Assembly: GCA_028274465.1 (NCBI GenBank)
Contig: CM051455.1
Coordinates: forward strand, 105,150,942 to 105,214,941
Source: Plantago ovata
Taxonomy: Eukaryota > Streptophyta > Magnoliopsida > Lamiales > Plantaginaceae
Direction of reading: 5' to 3'
Length of the DNA: 64,000 bases
The notes under the pieces: generated by a model
Databases searched by the model: none
Told to the model about the DNA's origin: nothing
What the model saw: only the letters and a program-made list of their open reading frames with translations
Part shown: piece by piece, positions 22,744 through 34,522 of the stretch
Position numbering within the stretch: position 1 is the stretch's first letter
Layout of the letters: every line of letters begins with the position of its first letter
Program-made: the position numbers and the translations under genes

Positions 22744-24861
22744 TGATAGTGTATATGTCCTAGAGACAGTCTTTATTAAGGGCAAACAACCCTTATTAAG
22801 GGCATATATGTACTATTACACAGGTCAATGTAATATAATATATGTTTGTTTGTTTCACTATTAAGTATCGCTTTCATATTTATATTACACCAGGCATACA
22901 ACATGTCATATCTCTATTCCTGTCTGTATTGATATCAAACATGTCCCCTCGGATAGATGACCGATCACACAGATAGTGGGAGCTATGTGAGTTATCATCA
23001 ATCCCAAACTCTCCCTAGTCGAGGTTCATCTCGGATGTAGGGGTCTGAATGAACCAACTGAGACTAGTATGCGTGGAGGTTATACTTGTTAGAGTAAGTG
23101 TGAGCCGATCCCACGGCCACGGAACGGATTGTTGGACAATCAAGAAACGTTCCCATAACTCCGCATAGTTGTTCGAAGGGTGATTACCGAACAATGGAAG
23201 TACCCACCGGAAACTCCCATCGATGTATACTCTACACCGAAGTGTCTATGGGAACCGGAAAGTTGTCGAAGTGATGCCAGTCGTCCTTTGGACTTACAGG
23301 ACTTTATCATCACATTTGTTGCCCCATATCCTTGGTGGACCCGTCGATGTCAGCTTTGAATAAGCAGTTGACCCAAGACACGATCCAGGATTATGGATAC
23401 ATACAAATGGGGATGATAAGTGCTTCTGTGAAGGATTCATCTCTCATGTGTAGCACAGGAGAGCACTGCTCATAATCGTTCATAGTTGTGATTGGTCAAA
23501 TCGCTGGCCAGCGTATCAATATTATTATGATAGTCATAATAGATATTGGATTCACCAAGCAACTCACTGAAGACGCCCGTGGATGTATTATTGGGATAGA
23601 CACTTCATCGATCGTAGATGCATTCGAGTCAGTCAGATGAAGGGACGTTACCATCGCCTCGTTGAGCGCAACAGACTTCACAACGAAAGGGTTTGCTTTA
23701 AGAAACCTCTCAAACGTTCTCATGTATTAATATTGCAAATGGAACCGTCTAGGAATTTCATTTTGCCTAGTGTAGCACTTGCTTAATACAATGAGGCCCT
23801 ATGGGTCACACTATGTGGTGATTCAGCTTATCCGAATATCCTTGAAGATGGAATCGCAATTAATTTAGAATTAATTGTGATTGATGAATTATAATTGGTT
23901 TGGAATTAATTATAATAATTTGTGGCTCAATTAATAATTTGGAATTATTAATTGAAATGGCTGATTAATTGTATTTTATATAAATACAATTAAAGATTAT
24001 ATTTTAGAAATATAATAGAGGTTTGATTTGAAAGGATATGTTAATTTAGAATTAATATATGCACATGGGCAAAATCTACTTGGAGTTTGAATTTCCTTAG
24101 AATTATAAGTGGGTCCCAAAATCGGGACCCACCTATCCCCCTTAGACGCGTGCGCGAAGCAGTAGTAGTAGGGAAAGAGTTCGACTCCTTCCTCTATTAG
24201 AAGTCAAGTGATAAGTTAGATTTTCCTGTTTGAGTTCTAATTTGATTGGGAATGAATCTAGACTTGAATTGGTTTCCTTGTGCAATAAGAATTAGATTCT
24301 TAATCCTTTGTGAAGTCTAATTGATTATTCTTTAGGCTTCTATTGACTACTATATATAGTAGACTATTAGAGAGCTTTTGACATGGTTGAATACAGTTGA
24401 TTCAAGATCATTCTTTCTACCAGTTTTCTTAGAGAAAATAAAAGCTCTCCCCTACCTCTCCTCTAGCCGCGCGCGCCCACTCCCGCCGGAGGAAAATTGC
24501 CGCCCCATCTTCTTGGCCACATAAAGAATATCCTAGCATTCTTTCCGATAAGTTGTTTATCCGTGGATACCAAGGTTGAGGTTCAAAGAGCTGGAAACTA
24601 ACTTTTATTGTCTTGCAGATAATTAATGTATTGCAGATATCTTCGACTTCGACGAACGAGATGATTCACCGGACTATTACGAAGACTTCATCGATTGGCG
24701 TATCGATTCGATACCTGTTCTTGCTTTTGGAGTATTGTAAGTCTTCTGATTAATGTGTTTGTTATATACGCTATATACATGATCAATTAACCTGCATGTT
24801 AAGAAAATTTTTGAAATTTCGCTGCGTACCCTAGGGGTAACTCTGACCATATTTTCTTACA
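22744..24861 (+). repeat. 3' LTR of the copia element (full length, 2,118 bp)
   Basis: Runs TGATAGTG to TTCTTACA. It includes the segment lost from the 5' LTR, with ACTATATATAGTAG (about 24350) as likely TATA region, followed by a pyrimidine-rich stretch with CTCTCCCCTACC. Short open frames in it are not convincing genes. Confidence 0.9.
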
Positions 24862-25654
24862 CACAAAGCCTCCAAAAGAAATTGCAAGAGTTGATTGATC
24901 GAGGTGCAAGCCGAGAGCAAGGGAAATTTTCGAGACATACGGAAAAAGCCATGGCTATAACCGTGGTTACTGATATGCCCGTTGAGATCACGGTGGTACG
25001 TGATAGTGCACGAGTTGAGGTGCCTAGTTGCAAGATAGCTGAAACTTGCACAGTTAGTAAGGAGCCCGAGTCTCCTTTCGTTGGGAAGGTTGAGGAAGTT
25101 GTCGCACAATCTGATGCGATGGTTGATGAGGTGGTAGAAAACTCATCGTCTGAGGATGCGATGGCTGATATGATTGAGGTTCCAGCACTAAAGAGATCGT
25201 GTATTAGGAATCTGGTTTGTCTGGTATGATGCCAATAAAATGCATGGTGCAATTGGCAGATGGGAGACCTTTGGGTGTGATCAAGGACCTGGTGGTCCGT
25301 CTTGCTGTAGTTAGCGTGAAGACGAGCTTCATTGTCATGCCTACTTCTCAGGCTAAGCTTAACGATGTAGTTATTTTGGGGAGAGCTTTCATCAATAAGG
25401 TACACATGGTAATAAACATGTATAGATGTACATGTAACTTTGAGGTAAATGGTAAACAATATTCATTACGTGCCATAGATAATTCGTGTACTTATGACAA
25501 TGCTATTAACGAGCTTGTAGGATTTGTTGGTCATGTTTATGTTCACTCAGATGTGCAGGAGCTTCAAGAGTTGAAGGATGCATGGATGGGGAAGTCTAGT
25601 ACCCAATGCAAGATTGTCCGGCATGAGCTTGGAAGAGTCGACCGAACGACTTGA
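24862..25654 (+). pseudogene. gag end and protease remnant of element A
   Basis: The sequence continues the reading frame cut by the copia insertion (KLQELIDRGASREQGKF). From about 25200 it matches the retropepsin-like region of element B (QLADG, VILGRAFINKVHMV), but about 70 bp that in B carry the active-site DTGAGVNVI are missing at about 25200-25215. Without the catalytic Asp this cannot be a protease. It ends at 25654 without any reverse transcriptase. Confidence 0.8.
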
Positions 25655-25667
25655 TAAAAAAAGGCAC

Positions 25668-25687
25668 TTCCCGGGAGGCAACCCGAG
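25668..25687 (+). other. Conserved hairpin GGGAGGCAACCC, element A
   Basis: CCCGGGAGGCAACCCGAG forms a short stem-loop with AGGCAA in the loop. The same element occurs at 38384-38401 and 44399-44417. In Athila-type elements a like motif follows the end of pol; here it follows the protease remnant at once. Confidence 0.75.
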
Positions 25688-25799
25688 GTGGTGAGTCATG
25701 CATGTAGTGTAGTAGCTCGTTTCGTTTTCGTTTTAGTTGTGTAGACAAGTTTAGAGGTGAAAACTTTGCGAAAAATTGAAGAAAATTGGGAGTTTTCGG

Positions 25800-26010
25800 A
25801 GTTTCCAGGCAGGCAAGTCGCCCAGCTATGCAGGTGGATCGCCCAGAAATGGAGCAGAATTGGCCAGAATTGGCCTCAATTCTGCTCCTATCTGGGCGAA
25901 GCGCCCAGCAGAGCTGGGCGAATCGCCCGGTTGGGCGCTTCGCCCAGAGAACCTGGGCGGTTCGCCCAGCAGCAGTTGCTGGGCGGGGCGCCCAGCTCAT
26001 TCTCCCTACT
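25800..26010 (+). repeat. Internal palindrome array of element A
   Basis: At least six short palindromes spaced 15-40 bp apart, for example CTGGGCGAAGCGCCCAG, TGGGCGAATCGCCCGG and CTGGGCGGTTCGCCCAG. They are the same type as in the LTR of the same element (11580-11735). A pyrimidine-rich leader and a splice-donor-like CAAGGTACTC (about 26167) follow, then about 560 bp to ORF2. An internal promoter and leader intron for ORF2 are possible but not proven. Confidence 0.7.
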
Positions 26011-26732
26011 CCCCTTTTTCTTCTCCATCCCGAATTTTCCACCTCCAAAACTCAAATTCACTCAATTATTCACCAATTCTTGCATTCTTGGGCATTTTGA
26101 GAAGCCCATAACATCCTCTATCATCCTAACCGAACAAATCCAATTGTTGCTTCAGTTTCAAGGAATCAAGGTACTCTTCATGAGCCCTAACTTTTTGAAT
26201 TTGGAGATTTCTCTTATTTAGCATCAATTGTGTTATGATTTGTTGTTTATGAGTTTGATTATGACTATTGAGCATGTTTCTAAGTTGATTAGATGTTCAA
26301 TTACGAATTTTACTGACTTTGATTTTTGGATGAATGATTGAACTCGAATTTTGGCTTATGAATGTTATGATGATTGTTAGCTTGATTTTTGAGTATTTGT
26401 TGAGGTGTTGTTGGTGATATAAGTGCTTGAGCATGGTGTGGAGTTGTTGGTTTGCTTAAATTCGAGTTTGTTTGCTTGGTTTGGTTCGAATGAGCTTGTA
26501 GAATCGAAGTGTTAAAGCTTCTTTTTCTATTCTGTTTGTATGAACCTTAGAAAGCCCTCAAACTCGATTTTAAGAGCTATTTGAGTGGTTCGAGTCTTGT
26601 CCGTGTTAACTAGTTGTGCTAGGTTTTGTCAAATGGCAAGGTTGCAAACTAGTTAAGAGTAGTTGTTTGTGTGTAGAAGAGTCTCGTTGTCATTTATCTT
26701 TGAAGGGAACTAATGAAACCTATGTGGGTACC

Positions 26733-27430
26733 ATGAATACGAGAGCGAAGAGAGTTGGACGCGAAGGTACCTCCAAGGGCAAAAAGAAAGCGAAGAACAC
26801 TCCCGAGGCACGCTTGAGTCGGATAGCCTCAAGGCTTACCGACAACAGTTATTGAGTGACGGAGAGAAATCAGTGATTGGTGACCGTAGCATCTCATTCA
26901 CCGAGGCTGATGCTGCTCTTGACGGACCTAGGCAGCTTATGGAGTTGATTTCGGACCGTGGTTGGGCATTTTATTCCACGGAGCTTCCACATTGGGATTG
27001 CGCTGTTGTTGAGGAGTTCTACATCGGGTTTGAGGACTATGATGCGGTGACCGAGGAGGGACCGGTGAGAGTAATTGGGGTCCCATTCTCTCCTTTGAAG
27101 ATTACTAGCTTCTTGATGGAGTTGGAGGTCGATTTGAATGAGGATGACAATGACCACTTGGGCAAGTCGGGTGAAGATGAGAACCCTTTCACCTACAACG
27201 CCGCGGAGCTCTACCTCTATGATCGGGATGCGGAGACTTATAGTCAGCGAGTGGCTAATGCTATCACCCACTCCACTTATCAGTTCCCACCACTACAGCC
27301 TCGCACACTTGACCGGAGTGATTTGTCGGTGTTCGCGAGGTTGATGATTAAGTTTATCATGGCCAATCTGGTGCAAAGGAAGAATGATTCGAAGATGCAG
27401 CCCTATCTTGGGAACTTAATCTATGCGCTA
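26733..27430 (+). pseudogene. ORF2 (env-position protein) of element A, truncated
   Basis: ATG at 26733 opens MNTRAKRVGREGTSKGKKKA, a basic start. A one-base loss near 26812 moves the frame, and the reading continues from 26852 to 27433. Motifs LMELISDRGWAFYSTELPHW, VEEFYIGF and VIGVPFSPLKIT, then FIMANLV and LIYAL, match the plant retroelement protein family often labelled 'putative plant transposon protein', found in the env position of Athila-like elements. Its function is unknown. It stops at LIYAL because a minus-strand LTR begins at 27431; element B continues about 45 codons further. Confidence 0.75.
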
Positions 27431-27544
27431 TGATGTCGTTAGAATCAAAATTAATATTTATTTGTTTAAATCCAAAGAACACTCAACACTACACAACACT
27501 TAGTGTAATGGTAAGTTGTCTCCGAGTATCGTTCTCTCGGGTCC

Positions 27545-28587
27545 TGATGAACGTGTCAGATTCAGTCAAATAAATTTGTAATAAGCCAAAGGCAATCGAC
27601 AACTACAACGAAAACCGTAGTGTAGCAGTAGAATGACTCGAGTGTCGTTCTCTAAGGACTATAACTAGCTTTATCTATTTAATTAAGAGAATATAAAACA
27701 GCAGATAGAAAGCAATAGGAGGTTTTCAAGCAGATAATGGAGGTTGGTGATAGTATGGTCCTTCTTAACATAATGGGTCGATAATCATGCATAAATTCCC
27801 CGGTCTTGCATAGAGATCTTTGAATGAATCTTGGGTCCTGTTGTAAGTATTGTGCACTACGAAGATAATATGGGTCTGACCTGTCAACAACTAACGTCTT
27901 ATTGTGTTCCGTAATCATTCAACACTACGAAGATAATTTGGTCTGATTGGCCGACAAGTGTCCTAGTGTGCATAATGATCAATACAACATACGAGAATTT
28001 TGGTGTTCAACTCATCAACGAAATAAAGCAATGACACGGAGTATAATGCGCGATATAGTCATTAGCATGATCATCTTCCCTCGCTAAGAATTCACATACT
28101 ACCACCAACGATAAATTTAGCTACTCATAATGTGCATTAAATCAATAGCAATCATAGAAGAAAACATATTGAAAGAATATAAAATAAGTAGATAAAAAGT
28201 TGTAGGATACAAAGTTACCGAAGATTGTCAATCTCCGGATGATTGCGATCCTACGCGCTCCAATCTGCTATGAAAAAGTATCCCCTAAGCTATGGAACTC
28301 CCAGTACAGGCCCCGGGAAGTTCCTACCTAAAACTATAGAGAGAGGTGAGAAAGTAGGCTTGGAAAGATATGATTTTCGGAGAGAAAACTCACAACTATA
28401 TATAGGCCCGAAATTCTTCTGGGGCGGTTCGCCCCACAGTGTAAACGCGGAATTTTCGCGTTTTCGACGCGGTTTTGGATTTCTTCACCTTTTCGGACTC
28501 GGTTTATGACTTCTAGTAGCCTTCTAACCTCCAGATTCGGCCCCTAGACTCCAAATCCTATCCGGAAACCTTCAGATACTCCAAATA
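27545..28587 (-). repeat. 3' LTR of element G (truncated)
   Basis: Matches 31463-32505 almost base for base, then jumps at CCAAATA into internal sequence (ttattgaagaatacctcg). A four-base AATA is shared by both sides of the junction, which suggests end joining at microhomology. Confidence 0.85.
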
Positions 28588-29885
28588 AGTTATTGAAGAA
28601 TACCTCGATTGACTTATACACATCCACATAAGCACTTATGTCAAGACAAGATAGTCTCTCGTAACATTCTCTACCTGGACCTAGTCAGTGACGACGTAAT
28701 GATGCATGCTAAGATACGAATGGTTGCCCCGTGCCTATGAAACTGAGGACTTACTGCTGTTCCACCATGTTAAGACTTTCCCTCAAAAGAGGTCGAACCA
28801 GTACTGGCTCTCATCAAACGAAGGAGGGTTCCCTATAAAAGATAATTCTCCCCTATTCTACCCATCTCTCAAGTAAAGTATTAAGCTATTCACCACTTCC
28901 TGAATGGCAGGACGAGGGTGGTCTAGAACAGATGACACTTAAGACGAAAAGATAAAAAATAGAAAAACACGATTACGAACAATACGAAAAATGGAAAAGA
29001 CTCAATACTTTGCTAAACTGCTATTCGGCTTTTCTTTTTTGGACCCTTCTTTGCCTTTTTTGGGGTCTTTTCTTTTTTCTTTTTTTTCTTTCCAGATTCT
29101 TCCTTTTTTCTTTTTCTTTTTTTCCTGGAATTTTTCTTTTTCTTTTTTTTCGATTTTTTTTCTAGCCAGCAGTAGCATAACAAAGAGAGAAACAAAAAGA
29201 CTCACACGACCTCCCCAAACCTATTCGAAAGAATAGGTTGGAGTACAAAATTTACGGAAAAGGAAAAGCAAACTCACGATACGAGAATGAAAAACAGAAA
29301 CAAGTCTATGATGGTGTAATCCCCTCCCCAAACCTATTCGGAAGAATAGGTTATAAACAAGGATCACACAACCTCACACTACCTCCTTCCTAGGCATTTA
29401 GCAATCTCAAAGCATGGTGAAGACTTGTTGCCTCTGAGGTACATAATTACTCGGGAAAACAACCATAAGACCCTAACATGCATCATCCTATTATAAAGGC
29501 CTTCGTGAACCGCAATAGAGAAACCACCACTAAGTGATGTCGAGACTACCTAGCTCAACTAAGTGCAATACATAAATGTGACAAGCTAAGCGAGAAAAAC
29601 CTCAAACAAATTCATAGAGATGAAGCATACGATTAATGGCATAGCTAGTTGATTTACCCAATATAAAAGTTCAAAAAATTCGGCAATAAACTCCATATAA
29701 AACATGCAAAACTATCCTAGGAAAGCAGTAAACGTGCAAATGCAATTAAAATAAACAAGACTATCCTACTCAACATCACAAAGCCACACAATACTTAACA
29801 TCATGGTTCACATCCCATCCCCCTCATGAAACTTAAGCTAGTCCCTAGCAAAAGAAAATGAGTAAATAAAAAGTGATACTAGATG
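28588..29885 (-). other. 3' untranslated region of element G
   Basis: No coding frame. It contains two hairpins of type CCTATTCGAAAGAATAGG (about 29216-29240 and 29326-29352), each next to CCTCCCCAAA, the complement of TTTGGGGAGG. Between them lie T/C-rich runs (29030-29165), in which translated frames of Lys/Glu or Phe/Ser are artefacts. Confidence 0.7.
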
Positions 29886-31239
29886 TTACCGAACGGTTTG
29901 GCCTCGGTCGGCTGAGTATTCAAGAATGGACTCAAGAGTACCTCCCCACGGTGGCCGCCATTCTCTTGGTCCGATGTAGCAAAGAGACCTAGGAAACTTC
30001 AAAGATCTCACCATGGTGAATGGACTGGTTTGCTTTGCAGGCATATCCAATAAGGACTTCATCAATAGGAGGACATTCATTTTGACTTCATCGAGGTGCT
30101 TGTTTAGTGGTGGCTCCTGTGTATCTTGCTTGTCAAGCTTTCCACCTCGGAGAAGTAGATTCACCTCTTTGTACTTAAAAACCTCAGTATAACGGAAGGA
30201 AGTGGTTTTGGGTTGATGCGAATGTCTGGGAGTAAAGAAACAGGGGAGCTGGGGTCGTCCAGCTCACTGGTCATGGGAGGCGGTTCTCCCCCCATGCTGG
30301 GCGACTCGCCCCCCACCTCCAGGGGGGTGTCGCCTTCCAATCCTTTCTCCTCTTCAAGTTCTCGAACCTCTTCTACATCAGCACAATTCAACAAGCTGAA
30401 TTCTTCCGTAAGATGCTCAGTTACTTCAACTTCTTCAACAACTTTTTCTATACGAAGGTCATCTTCAACTTGCTCGGCATGTGCATCTTCCTCACTGATT
30501 TCTTCGGTTTCAAATACTCCTCGGATGAGCTTCCTGCTTCACCTCGATCTTCTTCCTTTGCGGTGATGTGAATTGGTATGACCTCATCGGATTGTGTTGA
30601 ACCTCTGGCGTACTTACGGAGGACTTCTTCTGCCTCGTCGACCGTACATTCTCCCAGACCGCCGCTCAACTGATCCACTCTAAGTCGTTCCTCTTCACGA
30701 AGTCCACCAACGAAGCACCAAATCAACTCCCCATCTTCGAAACGGTGATGGGGGCACTCACGTTTATACATCTCAAAACGTTCGTAGGCATCACAAAACT
30801 GCTCATACTCTCCTTGCTCGAAATATTGGATCCTATCACGTAAGGCAATTGTCTCATGATAAGGCATGAACCGCGCCAAGAACTCCTCTACTACTTGGCC
30901 CCAAGTTTTCAGCGATCCTGGTTCAAACCTTGCAATCCAACATTTCGCCTCATACCCAAGAGCAAAAGAAAATAGTTTCCTGCATAATTGGTCCTTAGTA
31001 AACCCTTCTGCTGGAATTCTTTCTATTTCCTCCTCATAGGATCGAATGAAACTCCATGGGTCCATCCCTACTCCATCTTCGTACCTCGGTAAGTACCTCA
31101 CCATGGACTCCGTCACCTCATACCTCCTTAACTCGTCTTCCAGGTATATGGAAGATCCTCTCCTCACCTGCGAGAATTGGGGTGTCATGCGAGCGCGCAT
31201 GGACATCATACCTGTATGTCTGTAGTAAGAGTAACTCAA
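29886..31239 (-). pseudogene. gag: gag of element G (frameshifted)
   Basis: ATG at 31239 opens MSYSYYRHTGMMSMRARM. Capsid-like motifs: MDPWSFIRSYEEEIERIP, RKLFSFALGYEAKCWIARF, LKTWGQVVEEFLARFMPY, CDAYERFEMYKRECPHHRF. The first frame ends at 30448 after a shift near 30510. The rest is in other frames (30161-30394, 29886-30164), as shown by the longer frame of element H. No CCHC knuckle or protease is visible. The palindromic words are in the coding part here (about 30270-30330, GGESP/GGEPP repeats). Confidence 0.8.
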
Positions 31240-31440
31240 AACTAAAAATTAGCCTCGTTAGAAATTTCGAAAAATCGAGAATAAATCTAGATATCGAATA
31301 CTACTAAGGCTAGGAAAGGGAAATTAGAAACAGACTAGGAAAGCAGTATCAGAGAGAGATTGAAAAGGAAAACTAAAACTAGGAGAATTAGGAATCTACA
31401 GCTGTAAATAAAAACAAATTAAACAGAAAAAAGGAGTATA

Positions 31441-31461
31441 GTCCCCGGCAACGGTGCCAAT
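31441..31461 (-). other. Primer binding site of element G
   Basis: Reverse complement reads TTGGCACCGTTGCCGGGGAC, next to the LTR end. One change (A for G) from the tRNA-Asp-type consensus. Confidence 0.85.
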
Positions 31462-31462
31462 T

Positions 31463-32730
31463 TGATGAACGTGTCAGATTCAGTCAAATAAATTTGTAAT
31501 AAGCCAAAGGCAATCCACAACTACAACGAAAACCGTAGTGTAGCAGTAGAATGACTCGAGTGTCGTTCTCTCAGGACTATAACTAGCTTTATCTATTTAA
31601 TTAAGAGAAAATAAAACAGCAGATAGAAAGCAATAGGGGGTTTTCAAGCAGATAATGGAGGTTGGTGATAGTATGGTCCTTCTTAACATAATGGGTCGAT
31701 AATCATGCATAAATTCCTCGGTCTTGCATAGAGATCTTTGAATGAATCTTGGGTCCTGTTGTAAGTATTGTGCACTACGAAGATAATATGGGTCTGACCT
31801 GTCAACAACTAACGTCCTATTGTGTTCCGTAATCATTCAACACTACGAAGATAATCCGGTCTGATTGGCCGACAAGTGTCCTAGTGTGCATAATGATCAA
31901 TACAACATACGAGAATTTTGGTGTTCAACTCATCAACGAAATAAAGCAATGACACGGAGTATAATGCGCGATATAGCCATTAGCATGATCATCTTCCCTC
32001 GCTAAGAATTCACATACTACCACCAACGATAAATTTAGCTACTCATAATGTGCATGCAATCAATAGCAATCATAGAAGAAAACATATTGAAAGAATATAA
32101 AATAAGTAGATAAAAAGTTGTAAGATACAAAGTTACCGAAGGTTGTCAATCTCCGGATGATTGCGATCCTACGCGCTCCAATCTGCTATGAAAAAGTATC
32201 CCCTAAGCTATGGAACTACCAGGACAGGCCCCGGGAAGTTCCTACCTAAAACTATAGAGAGAGGTGAGAAAGTAGGCTTGGAAAGATATGATTTTCGGAG
32301 AGAAAACTCGCAACTATATATAGGCCCGAAATTCTTCTGGGGCGGTTCGCCCGAGTGCTGGGGCGGTTCGCCCCACAGTGTAAACGCGGAATTTTCGCGT
32401 TTTCGACGCGGTTTTGGATTTCTTCACCTTTTCGGACTCGGTTTATGACTTCTAGTAGCCTTCTAACCTCCAGATTCGGCCCCTAGACTCCAAATCCTAT
32501 CCGGAAACCTTCAGATACTCCAAATATGATTCTGGAACACCAATTCCTTGTAGACTTCAATATAAATGCCCGTAAGTCTCCAAATTTCAACCAAAACCTG
32601 TAAAATAAAATCTAAAGGGAAACGTGACACTATTCTAATAAAATGTACTAAAATATAGCTAAATTAACATAGAGGATAGCTAAAATAGGTGAAAAAGACT
32701 CGAATGAGAGTGTAAAATACACATTCATCA
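31463..32730 (-). repeat. 5' LTR of element G
   Basis: 1,268 bp. On the minus strand a pair of palindromes (GGGGCGAACCGCCCC and GGGCGAACCGCCCC, 32338-32378) lies a few bases upstream of the TATA box CTATATATAG (about 32313-32323). Confidence 0.9.
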
Positions 32731-34053
32731 GGTCCTATCGTGGCTTTGTTGGTTTCTTGCTAGTAATTCGGTCAACGAATCAGTTTCGAGAAGAGTTTTT
32801 GGAAATAAAGTTTGTAACTTTAACACAAATCAGACTAGAAGCAACTTGAACGAGTTTTGTATCAATAGAATAAAGGGTTGGTGGTAACAACGGGGTCAAA
32901 CATGTAATGAAACACACATATGCTTGTAAGTTCAGTGCGTATAACCTTCAACAAGTTCTACAATGTAAACCGTCTAGACAGATTTAAGACACACTTCTTG
33001 AAAGGTTCCTATCAATACTTTAGAAGTGGTGTCACTCCACTATTTATCTAGCATGCTGCATACTCGAATCATTTACCATAGCCTTAGTCGACCGAGAGTT
33101 GTGACATACTCATATTCGAAGATATCTTACCGTCAACTATGATAAACGTAAGATAATATGCAACAAGATCGAATCAAAACCTCATACAAGCATAGTGAAT
33201 TTCATATCATGTTTGCACCCACATTGCACCACCAACATAAGAGATTTAGCTACTCATAATCATGCTAAACATACACAATTCATATGAATAATCCATAGAA
33301 AACATAATAATCAAACTACAAGGGATTTGATACAATGTTACCACAAGCTGTCACTCTTGAGTGGAATCGTAAAATCCTTCGGTAGATCAATGTAAAATGT
33401 ATTCTAGATGCCACATCCACAATCCTTATTGAATTACAATGGTTCAGATCTTCAAATCTAAAAATTAGGGCTAGGATAATCTCCCAAAACGCAAAGGAGA
33501 TGTCTGAAAAGTGAAAAGTGTCCCAAAATATAACTGCAAAATATATATTCAATATGCAGAATTTGGCTTGCAGACGATGCTGGGCGAACCGCCTAGCAGA
33601 GCTGGGCGATTCGCCCAGCCAGGCGAACCGCCTGGCTCCTGGGGCGGTTTGCCCCACTGGAGTCGATTTCTGGGGACTTTCTGCTCACCCCAGGCGAATC
33701 CCCTGCAGTCCTGGGCGGTTCCCCTGAGGTTTTGATGTGCCGCTACGACTATTTCTTCAGTCTCGAGCCTTGGGGAAGTCTCCAAATTCCACGGGAATAC
33801 ATCTTCAGGCACTTATTAAGGGCTCGGGTGCTCACGGGCACGTCCATGGAGGTCAAGGTTCTCAAACGTGAACCAAATGCATCCAAAATTCTGGGTTTTA
33901 AGCTCGATTCCACCATTTCGTACCTAAACACCTGAGAAATGCAAAAGAAACAAAATGTGACACTATTCTACAAAACTACCAACAAAACTAAGCTTAAAGA
34001 TAGCAAAAGAAGGTTAAAAAGACAAGATGAACGTGTCAAAAATATGTTCATCA
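32731..34053 (-). repeat. 3' LTR of element E, main part
   Basis: Minus-strand LTR of A/B type; GATGAACGTGTCAAAAATATGTTCATCA-like end at 34053. Palindrome array at 33585-33725 (tgggcgaaccgcctagc, tgggcgattcgcccagcc, ggggcggtttgcccc). The remaining 114 bp are at 27431-27544. Confidence 0.8.
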
Positions 34054-34522
34054 AACTCCCCAAACCAAACCTTTGCTTGTGCTCAAGCAACCAACTACCT
34101 AAATGCAACACAAAAAGGAGTCTCATGCCAAGCGAGAAGAACTAATCTATTGTATCTACCAAATGCTTATGAACAAAGACCATGCAAATCATAACATTGA
34201 AGTAGGTTGAAGAATGTATCGATTGAACCATACACATTCCCATGTGCACTTGGTTAAACAAAGCAGTCTCTTGTAACATTCTCTACCTGGACCTGGTCAA
34301 TAGCGACGCAATGATGCACATTATCATACTATGGTTGCCCCGTGTGTATGAAATCGAGGGCTTACTATTGTTCACCAAGTGAAACTTTTCCTCAAGAGAG
34401 GGCGAACCAATACTCTCATAAACGAAGGAGGGTTCCCTAAAAGACAACACGTCCCTATTCTACCCGACTCTTAAAGAAAAAACTGTTCACCACTTCCTAA
34501 ATGGTAGGACGAGGGTGGTCTA
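34054..34522 (-). other. 3' untranslated region of element E
   Basis: Begins on the plus strand AACTCCCCAAACC, the complement of the polypurine tract, and matches 49354-49850 and 55744-56230. It is cut at GTGGTCTA by the LTR of element B. No gene. Confidence 0.7.

Larger units (their letters stand above)
27545..32730 (-). mobile_element. Gag-only LTR retrotransposon 'G' (minus strand)
   Basis: A 5,186-bp insertion flanked by exact GGTCC duplications (27540-27544, 32731-32735). Minus-strand order: 5' LTR 32730-31463, primer site 31461-31441, gag, about 1.3 kb of 3' non-coding region, 3' LTR 28587-27545. The junction of 3' region and 3' LTR has been deleted: about 225 bp of LTR and the purine tract are missing at 28587. 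No pol. Confidence 0.9.
27431..34522 (-). mobile_element. Minus-strand Athila-like element 'E', 3' end only
   Basis: Read on the minus strand, 34522-34054 is the 3' untranslated region ending in the purine tract GGTTTGGGGAGTT. The 3' LTR then spans 34053-32731 and 27544-27431, split by element G. LTR sequence matches that of A and B in reverse. Its 5' parts should lie beyond the plus-strand element B, but that side has been replaced by the rearrangement at 43768. Confidence 0.75.

Noticed and set aside
24857..25459. A 200-codon minus-strand frame over the protease remnant of A
   Set aside because: It is the antisense shadow of the gag/protease reading and has no recognisable motif.
29000..29240. 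Lys/Glu-rich or Phe/Ser-rich frames, also at 49860-50175
   Set aside because: They come from long T/C-rich runs in the 3' untranslated regions of elements G and H.
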